64,000 nt of DNA from Aurantiacibacter odishensis (GTDB lineage: Bacteria; Pseudomonadota; Alphaproteobacteria; Sphingomonadales; Sphingomonadaceae), in NCBI RefSeq assembly GCF_003605195.1, contig NZ_QYOS01000023.1, positions 248,001 to 312,000 of the forward strand, in the 5' to 3' direction. Both the position numbers and the translations under genes were made by a program. The notes below the pieces were generated by a model. The model did no database searches, was not told the origin of the DNA, and was given only the letters and a program-made list of their open reading frames with translations. Below, piece after piece: positions 46,314-54,645 of this stretch. Each line of letters opens with the position of its first letter. Position 1 is the first letter of the stretch.

Positions 46314-47798
46314 ATGGAAAACGTCGATACCCGCAAACTTGGCCCCCGCAGCCGCAAGGTCAAGATTCTCGCCACCACCGGCCCCGCCTGCAACGACATC
46401 GACATGCTGCGCAGGCTGTTCCAGGCAGGCGCCGATGCCTTCCGCGTGAACATGAGCCACGGCGAGCACGAGGTGCATGCCCGCACCATCGCCAACATCC
46501 GCAAGCTGGAGAAGGAATTCTACCGGCCCATCGCCATCCTGGCCGATTTGCAGGGTCCGAAGCTGCGCGTCGGCACCTTCAGGGATGGCCGCGCCACGAT
46601 CCCTCACGGCGGCACCTTCACGTTCGACCGCGTGGGCGAGCCGGGCGACGAGAACCGCGTGGAACTGCCGCACCCGGAAATCTTCCACGTGGTGGAGGAA
46701 GGCCAGCGCCTGCTAGTGAACGATGGCAAGATCCGCCTGCGGGTCAAAAGCGTCAGCAATGGCGAGATCGTTTGCAAGGCCGAAGTCGGCGGCGTGATCT
46801 CGGACCGCAAGGGCGTGAACGTGCCCGATGCCGAAATCCCCATCCCCGCGCTGACGGACAAGGACAAGCGCGACCTCGCATTCGCCATGGAGCACGGCGT
46901 CGACTGGATCGGCCTTTCCTTCGTGCAGCGGCCGGATGACCTTGCCGAAGCACGCAAGCTGATGACAGGCCCCAATGGCGAGCGGCGCGGCGCGCTGTGC
47001 GCCAAGATCGAGAAGCCGCAAGCGATCCGCCGCCTCGACGAGATCATCGACCTTGCCGACGGCATCATGGTGGCGCGCGGCGACCTTGGCGTGGAACTGG
47101 AGCCGCAGGAAGTCCCGCCGCTGCAGAAGAAGATCGTCAACGCCACGCGCCTGAAAGGCAAGCCGGTGATCGTGGCGACGCAGATGCTCGAGTCCATGAT
47201 CGAGAGCCCCGCCCCCACTCGCGCCGAAGTGTCGGACGTGGCAAACGCGGTCTACGACGGGGCCGACGCGGTGATGCTGAGCGCCGAGACCGCCGCGGGC
47301 GACTGGCCCGAGGAAGCCGTGCTGATGATGGATTCGATCGGCAGGCAGGTGGAGCAGGACGAGGGCTACAAGCAGCGCGTGCGCATGCTCGACACCCCGC
47401 CCGATCCCACGCTGGCCGATGCCCTCAGCCACGCCTGCATGACCATCGCCGACACCGTGAACATCAGCGCGATCGCCGTGTTCACCTTTTCCGGCAGCAG
47501 CGCCCGGCGCGTGGCGCGCGAACGCCCTGCCGTGCCGCTGATGGTGCTGACCCCGTCGATGGCGGTCGCCCGCCGCGTCGCCCTGCTGTGGGGCGGCCAC
47601 CCGGTGGCGACCAAGGACATCGGCAGCTTCGAGGAGATGATCGCCAAGGGCAAGCGCATGGCCCTGCGCCACGGCTTCGCCCAGGAAGGCACGCGCCTCG
47701 CCATGCTGGCCGGCGTCCCCTTCGGCCAGGCCGGCGCGACGAACCTCGTGCACGTGGTGAACGTGCAGGGTGACGAACTGGAGAATTACGAGAGCTAG
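46314..47798 (+). CDS. pyk: Pyruvate kinase
   Basis: 494 residues; makes pyruvate and ATP from phosphoenolpyruvate. Landmarks: KILATTGPACND at the start, FRVNMSHGEHE, ADLQGPKLRVG, the active-site segment AKIEKPQAIRRLDEI, and MVARGDLGVELEPQEVPPLQ, with GADAVMLSAETAAGDWP in the ADP/metal region. Full length. The regulatory C-terminal domain (AIAVFTFSGSSARRVARERP) is complete. Confidence 0.96.
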   Translation: MENVDTRKLGPRSRKVKILATTGPACNDIDMLRRLFQAGADAFRVNMSHGEHEVHARTIANIRKLEKEFYRPIAILADLQGPKLRVGTFRDGRATIPHGGTFTFDRVGEPGDENRVELPHPEIFHVVEEGQRLLVNDGKIRLRVKSVSNGEIVCKAEVGGVISDRKGVNVPDAEIPIPALTDKDKRDLAFAMEHGVDWIGLSFVQRPDDLAEARKLMTGPNGERRGALCAKIEKPQAIRRLDEIIDLADGIMVARGDLGVELEPQEVPPLQKKIVNATRLKGKPVIVATQMLESMIESPAPTRAEVSDVANAVYDGADAVMLSAETAAGDWPEEAVLMMDSIGRQVEQDEGYKQRVRMLDTPPDPTLADALSHACMTIADTVNISAIAVFTFSGSSARRVARERPAVPLMVLTPSMAVARRVALLWGGHPVATKDIGSFEEMIAKGKRMALRHGFAQEGTRLAMLAGVPFGQAGATNLVHVVNVQGDELENYES

Positions 47799-47866
47799 AC
47801 ACGGGAGATCGGCGCGCGACTGATCCGCGCGTCGTTTCTCGTCTGAAAAGTTTCCGGGAGGAAAAC

Positions 47867-47941
47867 TGGAGCGGGCGAGGCGATTCGAACGCCCGACCCC
47901 AACCTTGGCAAGGTTGTGCTCTACCCCTGAGCTACGCCCGC
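47867..47941 (-). tRNA. tRNA-Gly(GCC)
   Basis: 75-nt cloverleaf on the minus strand. Acceptor stem GCGGGCG pairs with CGCCCGC, the D-arm is GCTCAGGGGTAGAGC, and anticodon loop CTTGCCAA closes on AACC/GGTT with anticodon GCC. The T-arm carries GTTCGAATC, and discriminator T is followed by an encoded CCA. Confidence 0.96.
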
Positions 47942-48128
47942 TCACTGGCGCCATACCCGGCTCATGTCCGGGTGGGGAGCGGCGCAGTTAGCAGCGAGTC
48001 TCACACCCCGCAAGAGCAAAATTGCAGCGCAATCAGAAACCTTGCGCGGCTCTCTCTTTACCCTTCACATTGGGCACATAAACGCCACATTGTGCAATCA
48101 CACACATACCAAAAGCAGGAGCAGACAT

Positions 48129-49058
48129 TTGGCAAGCATGGGCCTCAGCATCGAAGAGCAGAAGGCAGTCGAACAATTCCGCAAGGAAGTGGTCGATCCC
48201 AGCCAGACCAAGCTGGTCATCCTCGATTTCTGGGCCGAGTGGTGCGGGCCGTGCAAGGCGCTCACTCCGGTGCTGGAAAAGGTCGCCGCCGAATATGCCG
48301 ACAAGGGCGTGATCCTCGCCAAGATCAATGTCGACGAGCAGAAATTCATTGCCAGCCAGTTCCAGGTGCAGTCGATCCCCACGGTCTACGCCATGTTCCA
48401 GGGTCAGCCGGTGGCTGACCTGACCTCGGCGCGCACCGAATCGCAGCTGAAGCAGGCACTCGACCAGATCCTGCAACAGGTGCCGGTGCAGGCAGGCGCA
48501 GCCGATGATCAACAGCAGGGCCAGCAAGCGCCCGATATCGACCAGCTTGTAGGCATGGGCGAGCAGGTGCTGGCCGATGGCGATGCCGAGCGCGCGGCAT
48601 CCGTTTTCGTGCAGCTGGCGCAGATGGCCCCTGACAAGCCCGAAGTGCAGTCGGGCCTGATTCGCGCACTCGTTGCCGCCGGGCAGACCGAAGCGGCTCA
48701 GCAGGCCTACGACGCGTTGCCGCAGGAGATGAAGGACGATGCGCTGGTGCAGCAGGCCCATTCCGCGCTGGAACTGTCGGGCACGCAGGTCGATACCGGC
48801 GAGCTTGACGCGCTACGCAAGGCGGCAGCTGAACGCCCAGCCGATACCGAAGCGCAGATCGCCTTTGCCGAAGCCGCCTTCGCCGCCGGAGAGCGCGACG
48901 AGGCCGCCGAAGTGCTGCTGCGCGCCATCCAAGGCGGCGGCGCGGAAGGCAACGCCGGGGCAAAAGAAAAGCTGCTCAAGATGTTCGAGGCCGTCGGCAT
49001 GGAAGACCCGTGGGTGTCCGCCCAGCGCCGCAAGCTGTCGTTGATCCTGTTCGGATGA
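48129..49058 (+). CDS. Thioredoxin-TPR co-chaperone, YbbN/CnoX-like
   Basis: 310 residues. The N-terminal thioredoxin domain has WCGPC with C39 and C42 and the cis-proline SIPTVYAM. A glutamine-rich linker (about 125-140) leads to a TPR-like helical half (about 145-305) typical of YbbN/CnoX, which guards substrates for chaperonin or DnaK during oxidative stress. Unlike Escherichia coli CnoX this copy keeps both cysteines, so it may also be an active oxidoreductase. TTG is chosen as start because AGGAG lies seven bases before it; the ATG three codons later is the alternative. Its stop overlaps the next start. Confidence 0.88.
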   Translation: MASMGLSIEEQKAVEQFRKEVVDPSQTKLVILDFWAEWCGPCKALTPVLEKVAAEYADKGVILAKINVDEQKFIASQFQVQSIPTVYAMFQGQPVADLTSARTESQLKQALDQILQQVPVQAGAADDQQQGQQAPDIDQLVGMGEQVLADGDAERAASVFVQLAQMAPDKPEVQSGLIRALVAAGQTEAAQQAYDALPQEMKDDALVQQAHSALELSGTQVDTGELDALRKAAAERPADTEAQIAFAEAAFAAGERDEAAEVLLRAIQGGGAEGNAGAKEKLLKMFEAVGMEDPWVSAQRRKLSLILFG

Positions 49059-49666
49059 CAACAAAGCTCTCCATCTTTCCCCTGACCGGCGCGATCCTGT
49101 TTCCGCAGCTGCAACTGCCGCTGCACATTTTCGAGCCGCGCTACCGCGCCATGGTGGGCGACGCGCTCGCGCGCGACCGGCGGATCGGCATGATCCAGCC
49201 GCAGGATTCGATGGAGAGCGCGCCGCTGTACGAGGTCGGCTGCGTGGGCAAGATAGAGGACGTGGAGACCAGCGAGGACGGGCGCTACAACATCGTCCTC
49301 ACTGGCATCGCCCGCTTCCGCGTGCTGCGCGAACTGGAAGTGACGACGCCCTTCCGGCAGGTCGAGGCCGAACTGATCGAGGAGCCCAAGGAGGAATACC
49401 TGACACTGGGCGAGCGCGCGAGTTTCGAGCACGAGGCGCGCAAGTTCGCCGACAGCCAGGGCTATGCCATCGATTGGGATTCCGTCGCGCGGCTGGACGA
49501 TGTGGCGCTGATCAACGGCGTCTCCCAGATCGCCCCGTTCGACGCGGCGGCGAAGCAGGGACTGCTGGAAGCGCGTAACCTGCGCGAGCGCTGCGACCTG
49601 CTGGTGCAACTGATGGAATTCTTCGGCCGGGGCGACCCCGACGACGAGCACGTGACCTTACAATAG
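49055..49666 (+). CDS. Lon N-terminal-domain protein
   Basis: 203 residues, the substrate-binding N-domain of Lon without ATPase or protease: LSIFPLTGAILFPQLQLPLHIFEPRYR near the start, then YEVGCVGKIEDVETSEDGRYNIVLTGIARFRV. The family is widespread in alphaproteobacteria beside thioredoxin-TPR genes, as here; its role is thought to concern peptide binding or quality control. ATGA overlap with the YbbN-like gene shows translational coupling. A paired-hairpin repeat element starts right after the stop. Confidence 0.9.
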   Translation: MTTKLSIFPLTGAILFPQLQLPLHIFEPRYRAMVGDALARDRRIGMIQPQDSMESAPLYEVGCVGKIEDVETSEDGRYNIVLTGIARFRVLRELEVTTPFRQVEAELIEEPKEEYLTLGERASFEHEARKFADSQGYAIDWDSVARLDDVALINGVSQIAPFDAAAKQGLLEARNLRERCDLLVQLMEFFGRGDPDDEHVTLQ

Positions 49667-49667
49667 A

Positions 49668-49928
49668 TTGTTTTGCGAAGCCGCCTCCGCGGCTTCGTCC
49701 TCGCTAGATGCGCAGCAAGCTGCGCCCGCTGCGGGCGGGCGTTCGCCCTTGCGGTCGCTGGCGCGACCGTGTCTCGCACTAACCCTGATAATCGAGACTG
49801 GTTCGGTCCGCGGCTAGCGGACCGCTAGGCCGAATAGCCGCCCGCTGGCGCCGCGCAGAACCGACGAAGTCGGATCGGAGCGAACAGCATCGAGGACGCA
49901 CCTGCAGAGGCAGGTGCGAAAAACAAAC
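49668..49928. repeat. Paired-hairpin repeat element, copy 2
   Basis: Fills the convergent space between the Lon-like and marC genes. Left end: TTGTTTTG, stem CGAAGCCGC / GCGGCTTCG, loop CTCC, then TCCTCGCTAGA. Right end, inverted: CGAGGA, stem CGCACCTGC / GCAGGTGCG, loop AGAG (CTCT on the other strand), then AAAAACAAACC. Bases 49697-49757 repeat, on the opposite strand, the inner blocks of the element at 18.7 kb. Each terminal hairpin starts within about 10 bases of a stop codon. Confidence 0.7.
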
Positions 49929-49930
49929 CA

Positions 49931-50551
49931 TCACACCCCGAAACTACCGCGCAGTCCGTCGATCACGTATTGCGCCGCCAGTGCCGCCAGTAGCACGCCC
50001 AAAAGGCGGGTGATGACGGCTTCGACGCGCTCGCCCAGCAGCTTTATCAGCGGGCCAGCCGCGATCAGCGCGATCATGGTGATCAGCAGCACCGAAACCA
50101 GCGCGCCCATCACCACCAGCGACTGTTCCAGCCCGACGGCCTCGTTCATCAGCAGCATGATCGCGGCGATGGCGCCGGGGCCTGCCAGCATGGGCATTGC
50201 CATGGGGAAGACCGACACGTCCTCCACGTGCTCTCGCGCGGCCCGTTCGGCGCGTTCCTCGCGGCGCTGGGTGCGTTTCTCGAACACCATTTCCCAGGCG
50301 ATCCAGAACAGCATCAGCCCGCCCGCGATGCGGAAGGAATCGAGTTCGATATGCAGGGCGGAGAGCAGGTCCTGCCCGAACAGTGCGAATACCAGCAGGA
50401 TGACGAAGGCGATGACGGAGGCGCGGATCGCCATGATCCGGCGCTCTGCAGGCGTCGCGCCCTTGGTCAACCCGGCATAGATGGGCGCGCAGCCCGGCGG
50501 GTCGATCACCACGAACAGGGTGATGAAGGCGGAGAGGAAAAGCTGTTCCAT
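49931..50551 (-). CDS. marC: MarC-family inner-membrane protein
   Basis: 206 residues, six predicted membrane helices: LFLSAFITLFVVIDPPGCAPIY at the start, IMAIRASVIAFVILLVFALFG, an amphipathic charged loop KRTQRREERAERAAREH, FPMAMPMLAGPGAIAAIML and two final helices. Family function is unknown (the old link to multiple antibiotic resistance was not confirmed). It begins 3 bases after the upstream lipoprotein gene, so the two are one transcript. Confidence 0.88.
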   Translation of the reverse strand: MEQLFLSAFITLFVVIDPPGCAPIYAGLTKGATPAERRIMAIRASVIAFVILLVFALFGQDLLSALHIELDSFRIAGGLMLFWIAWEMVFEKRTQRREERAERAAREHVEDVSVFPMAMPMLAGPGAIAAIMLLMNEAVGLEQSLVVMGALVSVLLITMIALIAAGPLIKLLGERVEAVITRLLGVLLAALAAQYVIDGLRGSFGV

Positions 50552-50554
50552 CGC

Positions 50555-51325
50555 CTACTCGCCTGCCTCTGAGCCAGCCGGGGCGACCAGGCGCACGGCC
50601 TCCTGCCATTCGCCATCGCGCAGCCAGTTTACCACCACGGTGCGGGTGCCGTCCGCGCCGTGCAGCCATGTCCATTCCAGCGTGGCATCGTCCGCGCGCT
50701 TCGTATCGGCGGAGGCGCCTGCGGGCACCGGAACGTCGGGCGAGAGCGGCACGGCCTCGGCGCAATCGGCAATGCGCCCCTCCACGGAGGTGAGGCCGGG
50801 CACCACGATCGCGCCTTCGGGAATGTCCAGCTCGGGCCGTGGCGCAGGTTGCGGATCGTCGGGCACGCCGAGGTCGTAGGTATACTTGTAGCTGTTGTCG
50901 CGTTGCAGTTCCCAGATGGAGACATAGCTGCCCACCATACCTTCCGGCTCGATGAAGCGCCCGAAGGTCGCCGCCAGCGTGCCGTCGCAGCTGGACCAGA
51001 CCGCGTTCGGCCCCCAGGCGACCGGTTCTTCGGGATCGTCCATGCTGGCCAGCCACGGCTGTGCAGGGATCAGGCCGTTCTCGCCATGAATTACAGCATC
51101 GTCCGCGGCATAGGCGCGGAACGCCGTCCACTGCCCATCCTCGCGCGCCATCTTGGCAAAGGCAAAGCCGGCCGCGGCCACGCGCCCCGGATCGCCAACG
51201 CTACCCTGCCGCTCCAGGAACTCGGTTGCGGCGCGGCGCTCTCGCGTGATCTGCTGCTGGCGCGGGCTGGCACATGCCGCCAGCATAGCAACGAGGGCAA
51301 CTGCAATGGTAGCGCGTGCAATCAT
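50555..51325 (-). CDS. Hypothetical lipoprotein, NTF2-like
   Basis: 256 residues with signal and lipobox (MLAACASP). The middle shows AFRAYAADDAVIHGENGLIPAQPWL, as in DUF4440/NTF2-like ligand-binding domains, and SYVSIWELQRDNSYKYTYD. The C-terminal third contains a region with a single cysteine (RIADCAEAVP) and WTWLHGADGTRTVVVNWL. Probably anchored in the periplasm. Function unknown. First gene of a two-gene unit with marC. Confidence 0.78.
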   Translation of the reverse strand: MIARATIAVALVAMLAACASPRQQQITRERRAATEFLERQGSVGDPGRVAAAGFAFAKMAREDGQWTAFRAYAADDAVIHGENGLIPAQPWLASMDDPEEPVAWGPNAVWSSCDGTLAATFGRFIEPEGMVGSYVSIWELQRDNSYKYTYDLGVPDDPQPAPRPELDIPEGAIVVPGLTSVEGRIADCAEAVPLSPDVPVPAGASADTKRADDATLEWTWLHGADGTRTVVVNWLRDGEWQEAVRLVAPAGSEAGE

Positions 51326-51378
51326 ATTCGCGCCCTGCTCTTGCCCCGCCTGTTTGTCAAAGGGTCTGGCCTTCCGGC

Positions 51379-51657
51379 CTAAATGGCAATGTCGGCGAGG
51401 ATATAGATGATCGCGTTCAACGCGAGGATCAGCACCAGCGGGGAGAAATCGATCGCTCCGGTATCGGGCAGGAAGCGCCGGATCGGCTTCAGCAGCGGAT
51501 CGAGCAGCGAATTGATCGAATTGTAGACCTGCACGAGGAAATCGTTGCGGGGGCTGATCACGTTGAAGGAGAACAGCAGCCCGATGATGAACTGGATGAT
51601 CACCAGGAACACGATGGCCTGGGCAATCATCGACAAAATCTGGATCAGGGCGAGCAC
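51379..51657 (-). CDS. YggT-family membrane protein
   Basis: 92 residues starting at GTG with GGAGA six bases before it. Two membrane helices (LSMIAQAIVFLVIIQFIIGLL; FSPLVLILALNAIIYILADI) flank the conserved loop SINSLLDPLLKPIRRFLPD. YggT proteins are linked to osmotic stress and membrane or division-related processes; the exact function is not settled. It lies downstream of argB. Confidence 0.9.
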   Translation of the reverse strand: MLALIQILSMIAQAIVFLVIIQFIIGLLFSFNVISPRNDFLVQVYNSINSLLDPLLKPIRRFLPDTGAIDFSPLVLILALNAIIYILADIAI

Positions 51658-51740
51658 GAAATTCTCCGCAGCATGGTGGTTTCAGGGAAGTGTATCGTCG
51701 AGGTAATACGCGTCAAGCGCCGATCAAGGATACGACGCTC

Positions 51741-52637
51741 TCAGGCGCTGATCAGCGTGCCCGCGCCGCGGCTGGTGAAGAACTCCAGCAGCATCGCATG
51801 GGGCACGCGTCCGTCGAGCACCACGGCCGCCTCGCACCCACCTTCCACGGCGTGGACACAGGTTTCCAGCTTGGGGATCATGCCCCCGCTGATCGTCCCA
51901 TCCCCCCGCATCCGGGCGATGTCGGCGGGCTTCAGGTCGGTGACGAGCTTGCCGTCCTTGTCCAGCACGCCTGCCACGTCCGTCAGCAGGAACAGCCGCG
52001 CCGCGCCCAGGGCAGAGGCGATGGCGCCTGCCATGGTATCGGCGTTGATGTTGTAGGTGTGGCCCGCATCGTCGGTGGCGATGGGGGCGATGATCGGGAT
52101 CATGCCCGCCTTGCTGGCGGTTTCGAGGATCGTGGTGTCGACCTCTTTCGGCTCGCCCACGAAGCCAAGGTCCACCGCCTGTTCGATCTGGCTGTCCGGG
52201 TCCTTCACGGTGCGCTTCACCTTCTCGGCCACCACCATCTTGCCGTCCTTGCCGGAAATGCCGATGGCCTTGCCGCCGGCCTGCGTAATCCAGCCGACCA
52301 GTTCCTTGTTGATCGCGCCCGACAGCACCATTTCGGCGACCTTCGCGGTTTCCCTGTCGGTGACGCGGAGGCCGTCGACGAACTGGCTTTCGACGCCCAG
52401 CTTCTTCAGCATGGCGCCTATCTGCGGGCCGCCGCCGTGCACCACCACGGGGTTGATGCCCACCGCCTTCAGCAGCACGATATCCTCGGCAAAGTCCTGC
52501 GCCGCCTCGGGATCGCCCATGGCGTGGCCGCCGTACTTCACCACGAAGCTGCGCCCCGCGTACCGCTGGAAATAGGGCAGCGCCTCGATCAGCGTCTCGG
52601 CTTTCGCCAGCATCCTGTCGTTCGTCGTGTCGGTCAT
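51741..52637 (-). CDS. argB: Acetylglutamate kinase
   Basis: 298 residues; phosphorylates N-acetylglutamate in arginine synthesis. The amino-acid kinase fold shows [46 protein letters not shown] and the substrate site [17 protein letters not shown]. The N-terminal helix ([18 protein letters not shown]) is the arginine-sensitive type that allows hexamer formation and feedback inhibition. The second in-frame ATG is used, since the upstream residues are not family-like. Confidence 0.95.
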   Translation of the reverse strand: MTDTTNDRMLAKAETLIEALPYFQRYAGRSFVVKYGGHAMGDPEAAQDFAEDIVLLKAVGINPVVVHGGGPQIGAMLKKLGVESQFVDGLRVTDRETAKVAEMVLSGAINKELVGWITQAGGKAIGISGKDGKMVVAEKVKRTVKDPDSQIEQAVDLGFVGEPKEVDTTILETASKAGMIPIIAPIATDDAGHTYNINADTMAGAIASALGAARLFLLTDVAGVLDKDGKLVTDLKPADIARMRGDGTISGGMIPKLETCVHAVEGGCEAAVVLDGRVPHAMLLEFFTSRGAGTLISA

Positions 52638-52735
52638 GTCGGCGAATCGCTTAGACGCGTGCGCCCTTCCCGCCAATAGCCGCCTGACCAATACCGACTT
52701 GCGGGCAAGGCGGCTTGGTGGAACAACCCTGATCC

Positions 52736-53521
52736 ATGAAACGCAGCCAGTACGAAGACCTCATCGAGCCGCTGGAACACGAACTCGTCGCCATGGCACG
52801 CTGGGCCAAGGCGACGGGGGAGCGCATCTGCGTGTTGTTCGAAGGGCGCGACACCGCCGGCAAGGGCGGCACGATCAAGGCGATCAGCGAGCGTATCAAC
52901 CCGCGCCAGTGCCGCGTGGTCGCCCTTCCCAAGCCGAGCGATGTCGAGCGCACGCAGTGGTATTTCCAGCGCTACGTGCCGCACCTGCCTGCCGCGGGCG
53001 AGATCGTGCTGTTCGACCGCAGCTGGTATAACCGCGCTGGCGTTGAGAAGGTTATGGGCTTCGCGAGCGATGCACAGGTGGACAAGTTCCTGCGCGAAGT
53101 GCCCACGTTCGAGAAGCTGCTGGTGGACGACGGTATCCGCCTGTTCAAGTACTGGCTCTCCGCCAGTCAGCAGGCGCAGGAGGAACGTTTTGCGGAGCGG
53201 CTGGAAGACCCGCTGAAACGCTGGAAGCTCTCGCCCATCGACGTGGCCAGCCGCACGAAGTTCGCAGAATACTCCGCCGCGCGAGAAGCGATGTTCGCCG
53301 CCACGCATACGGAACACGCGCCGTGGACCGTCGTCGATTATAACGACCAGAAGCATGGCCGCCTCACCCTGATACGCAATCTGCTGGATCGCCTGCCCGA
53401 TACCCGCGTGCCGGAAGAGGGGCTGAACTGGCCCGAACTGGGCCACGAACCGCTGGAGGAGGATTTCCAACTGCTCCAGCCGATTGCTCCCTACCCGCTG
53501 CCCCACTCTGTGGAGGACTGA
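52736..53521 (+). CDS. ppk2: Polyphosphate kinase 2
   Basis: 261 residues, single-domain class I PPK2, which moves phosphate between polyphosphate and nucleoside diphosphates. Walker [17 protein letters not shown] near 40-55; Walker B with lid: [14 protein letters not shown] near 92-105; then [16 protein letters not shown] and [14 protein letters not shown]. The preceding SDR/argB neighbourhood gives no clue to regulation. The ribosome site is weak. The following nuclease frame overlaps its end. Confidence 0.93.
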   Translation: MKRSQYEDLIEPLEHELVAMARWAKATGERICVLFEGRDTAGKGGTIKAISERINPRQCRVVALPKPSDVERTQWYFQRYVPHLPAAGEIVLFDRSWYNRAGVEKVMGFASDAQVDKFLREVPTFEKLLVDDGIRLFKYWLSASQQAQEERFAERLEDPLKRWKLSPIDVASRTKFAEYSAAREAMFAATHTEHAPWTVVDYNDQKHGRLTLIRNLLDRLPDTRVPEEGLNWPELGHEPLEEDFQLLQPIAPYPLPHSVED

Positions 53522-54029
53522 TTCGCTGACGAAGGCTCCGCGCTTCGATGCTGCCTGGCAGCGTCGCCGCCGATGGCGTGCGGCGTGGCGACGCTGGCGC
53601 TGGGTCGTCTACACCGCCGTGCTACTGGGCCTGTGGGCGGCGACGCGGCTGTTCGGTATTGGCGAAGGGGAATGGCAGCCGATGGAGCGGCAGTTCACCG
53701 TCTGCGGACAAGGCTCGTCATTCGCCTGCGTGGTGGACGGCGACACCCTGCGTCTCGGCGACCGGCGCATTCGCCTGACCGGGTTCGATGCCCCGGAACT
53801 TGACGGCATGTGCGATGCCGAGCGCAAACTGGCCCGCGTGGCACGGGACGAACTGACTGCGTGGCTCAACCTTGGTGCTTTCGAGATCGAAGGCGGGGCC
53901 GAGGCACCGCGCGACCAGTATGGCCGCGAACTGCGGGCATTGAGGCGCGGCGGCGAAGCGCTGGCCGACACCATGACCGAGCGAGGCTTGGCGCGGCACA
54001 GCGGATTCGCCCGCGACTGGTGCGATTGA
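53484..54029 (+). CDS. Thermonuclease-family (SNase-like) protein
   Basis: Up to 181 residues. After an arginine/tryptophan-rich start (QRRRRWRAAWRRWRW) a membrane anchor follows (VVYTAVLLGLWAATRLF), then a staphylococcal-nuclease-like OB fold: VVDGDTLRLGDRRIRLTGFDAPE with the metal aspartates and first arginine, then DQYGRELR and a late MTERGLARHSG. Predicted periplasmic or membrane-anchored nuclease. The start is uncertain: TTG at the listed position lies within ppk2, whereas a CTG at 53526 has GGAGG nine bases before it and would avoid the overlap. Confidence 0.78.
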   Translation: MLPTRCPTLWRTDSLTKAPRFDAAWQRRRRWRAAWRRWRWVVYTAVLLGLWAATRLFGIGEGEWQPMERQFTVCGQGSSFACVVDGDTLRLGDRRIRLTGFDAPELDGMCDAERKLARVARDELTAWLNLGAFEIEGGAEAPRDQYGRELRALRRGGEALADTMTERGLARHSGFARDWCD

Positions 54030-54036
54030 CGCGCCC

Positions 54037-54315
54037 TTACTCGACGCTGACGGCGTCGCTCTGCGGATTGAGGTCGCCGGTTTCCTCGCCTTCGGGGATC
54101 TCCAGCTCGACTTCGCCTTCCTCGCCGACCGGATCGGCCTGGACGGGATAGTCCTGCAGGGTATCGTCACGGTCGATCTCGGCTTGCTCCACCGCGGCTT
54201 CCATCTGCGCTTCGTCTTCACCGCGCGTCGGGTTGAGGACGAAGATGATGATCACCACCGCCAGCAGGGCGATGACGAGATACCAAAGGTTCTTGTTGCT
54301 CTTGGGTTCTTCCAT
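54037..54315 (-). CDS. Hypothetical single-pass membrane protein
   Basis: 92 residues. Short polar N-terminus (MEEPKSNKN), one membrane helix (LWYLVIALLAVVIIIFVLNP) and a strongly acidic C-terminal part rich in glutamate and aspartate, presumably periplasmic. No known family. Start at the second in-frame ATG, since the first codons of the longer frame are unlike a membrane protein start. It converges on the nuclease gene with a 7-base gap. Confidence 0.7.
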   Translation of the reverse strand: MEEPKSNKNLWYLVIALLAVVIIIFVLNPTRGEDEAQMEAAVEQAEIDRDDTLQDYPVQADPVGEEGEVELEIPEGEETGDLNPQSDAVSVE

Positions 54316-54482
54316 GTCGTTGCTTCTCCGCGTGTTATGCGACTTCAACCGAGACGGCGGGGGCAATGTTCCGAAATCGCGCGCGAGGCCACGCAGGACG
54401 GTTAACGAATTGCGAAGGCTTTGCTGCCACTGTCCTACGCAATTGTCCGGGGACGCACCCGGTCGTAAACCGGGAGGCGGGC

Positions 54483-54629
54483 ATGTCCGCCGAGGAAGAA
54501 ACGCCGGAAGTCTGGGGTCGCCGCTCGGGCGAGGATCGCCGCAAGCAGCAGGTGCCCATCGACTTCCCCGATCGCCGCAAGGGCGAGCGGCGCAGCGGAA
54601 AGGACCGCCGCGCCCATCCCAGAACCTAG
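54483..54629 (+). CDS. 48-aa RRxGxDRR-repeat protein
   Basis: Small gene with an excellent ribosome site (GGGAGG) ahead of its ATG. The product is highly charged and carries three related basic units: RRSGEDRR, DRRKGERR and RRSGKDRR, with an acidic N-terminus. Such arginine/aspartate motifs occur next to PilZ domains and in short sphingomonad proteins, so a nucleic-acid or nucleotide-binding role is possible, but no function is known. A longer reading frame lacks protein-like codons before this ATG. Confidence 0.6.
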   Translation: MSAEEETPEVWGRRSGEDRRKQQVPIDFPDRRKGERRSGKDRRAHPRT

Positions 54630-54645
54630 GGCGCGCAGCTAGCCG

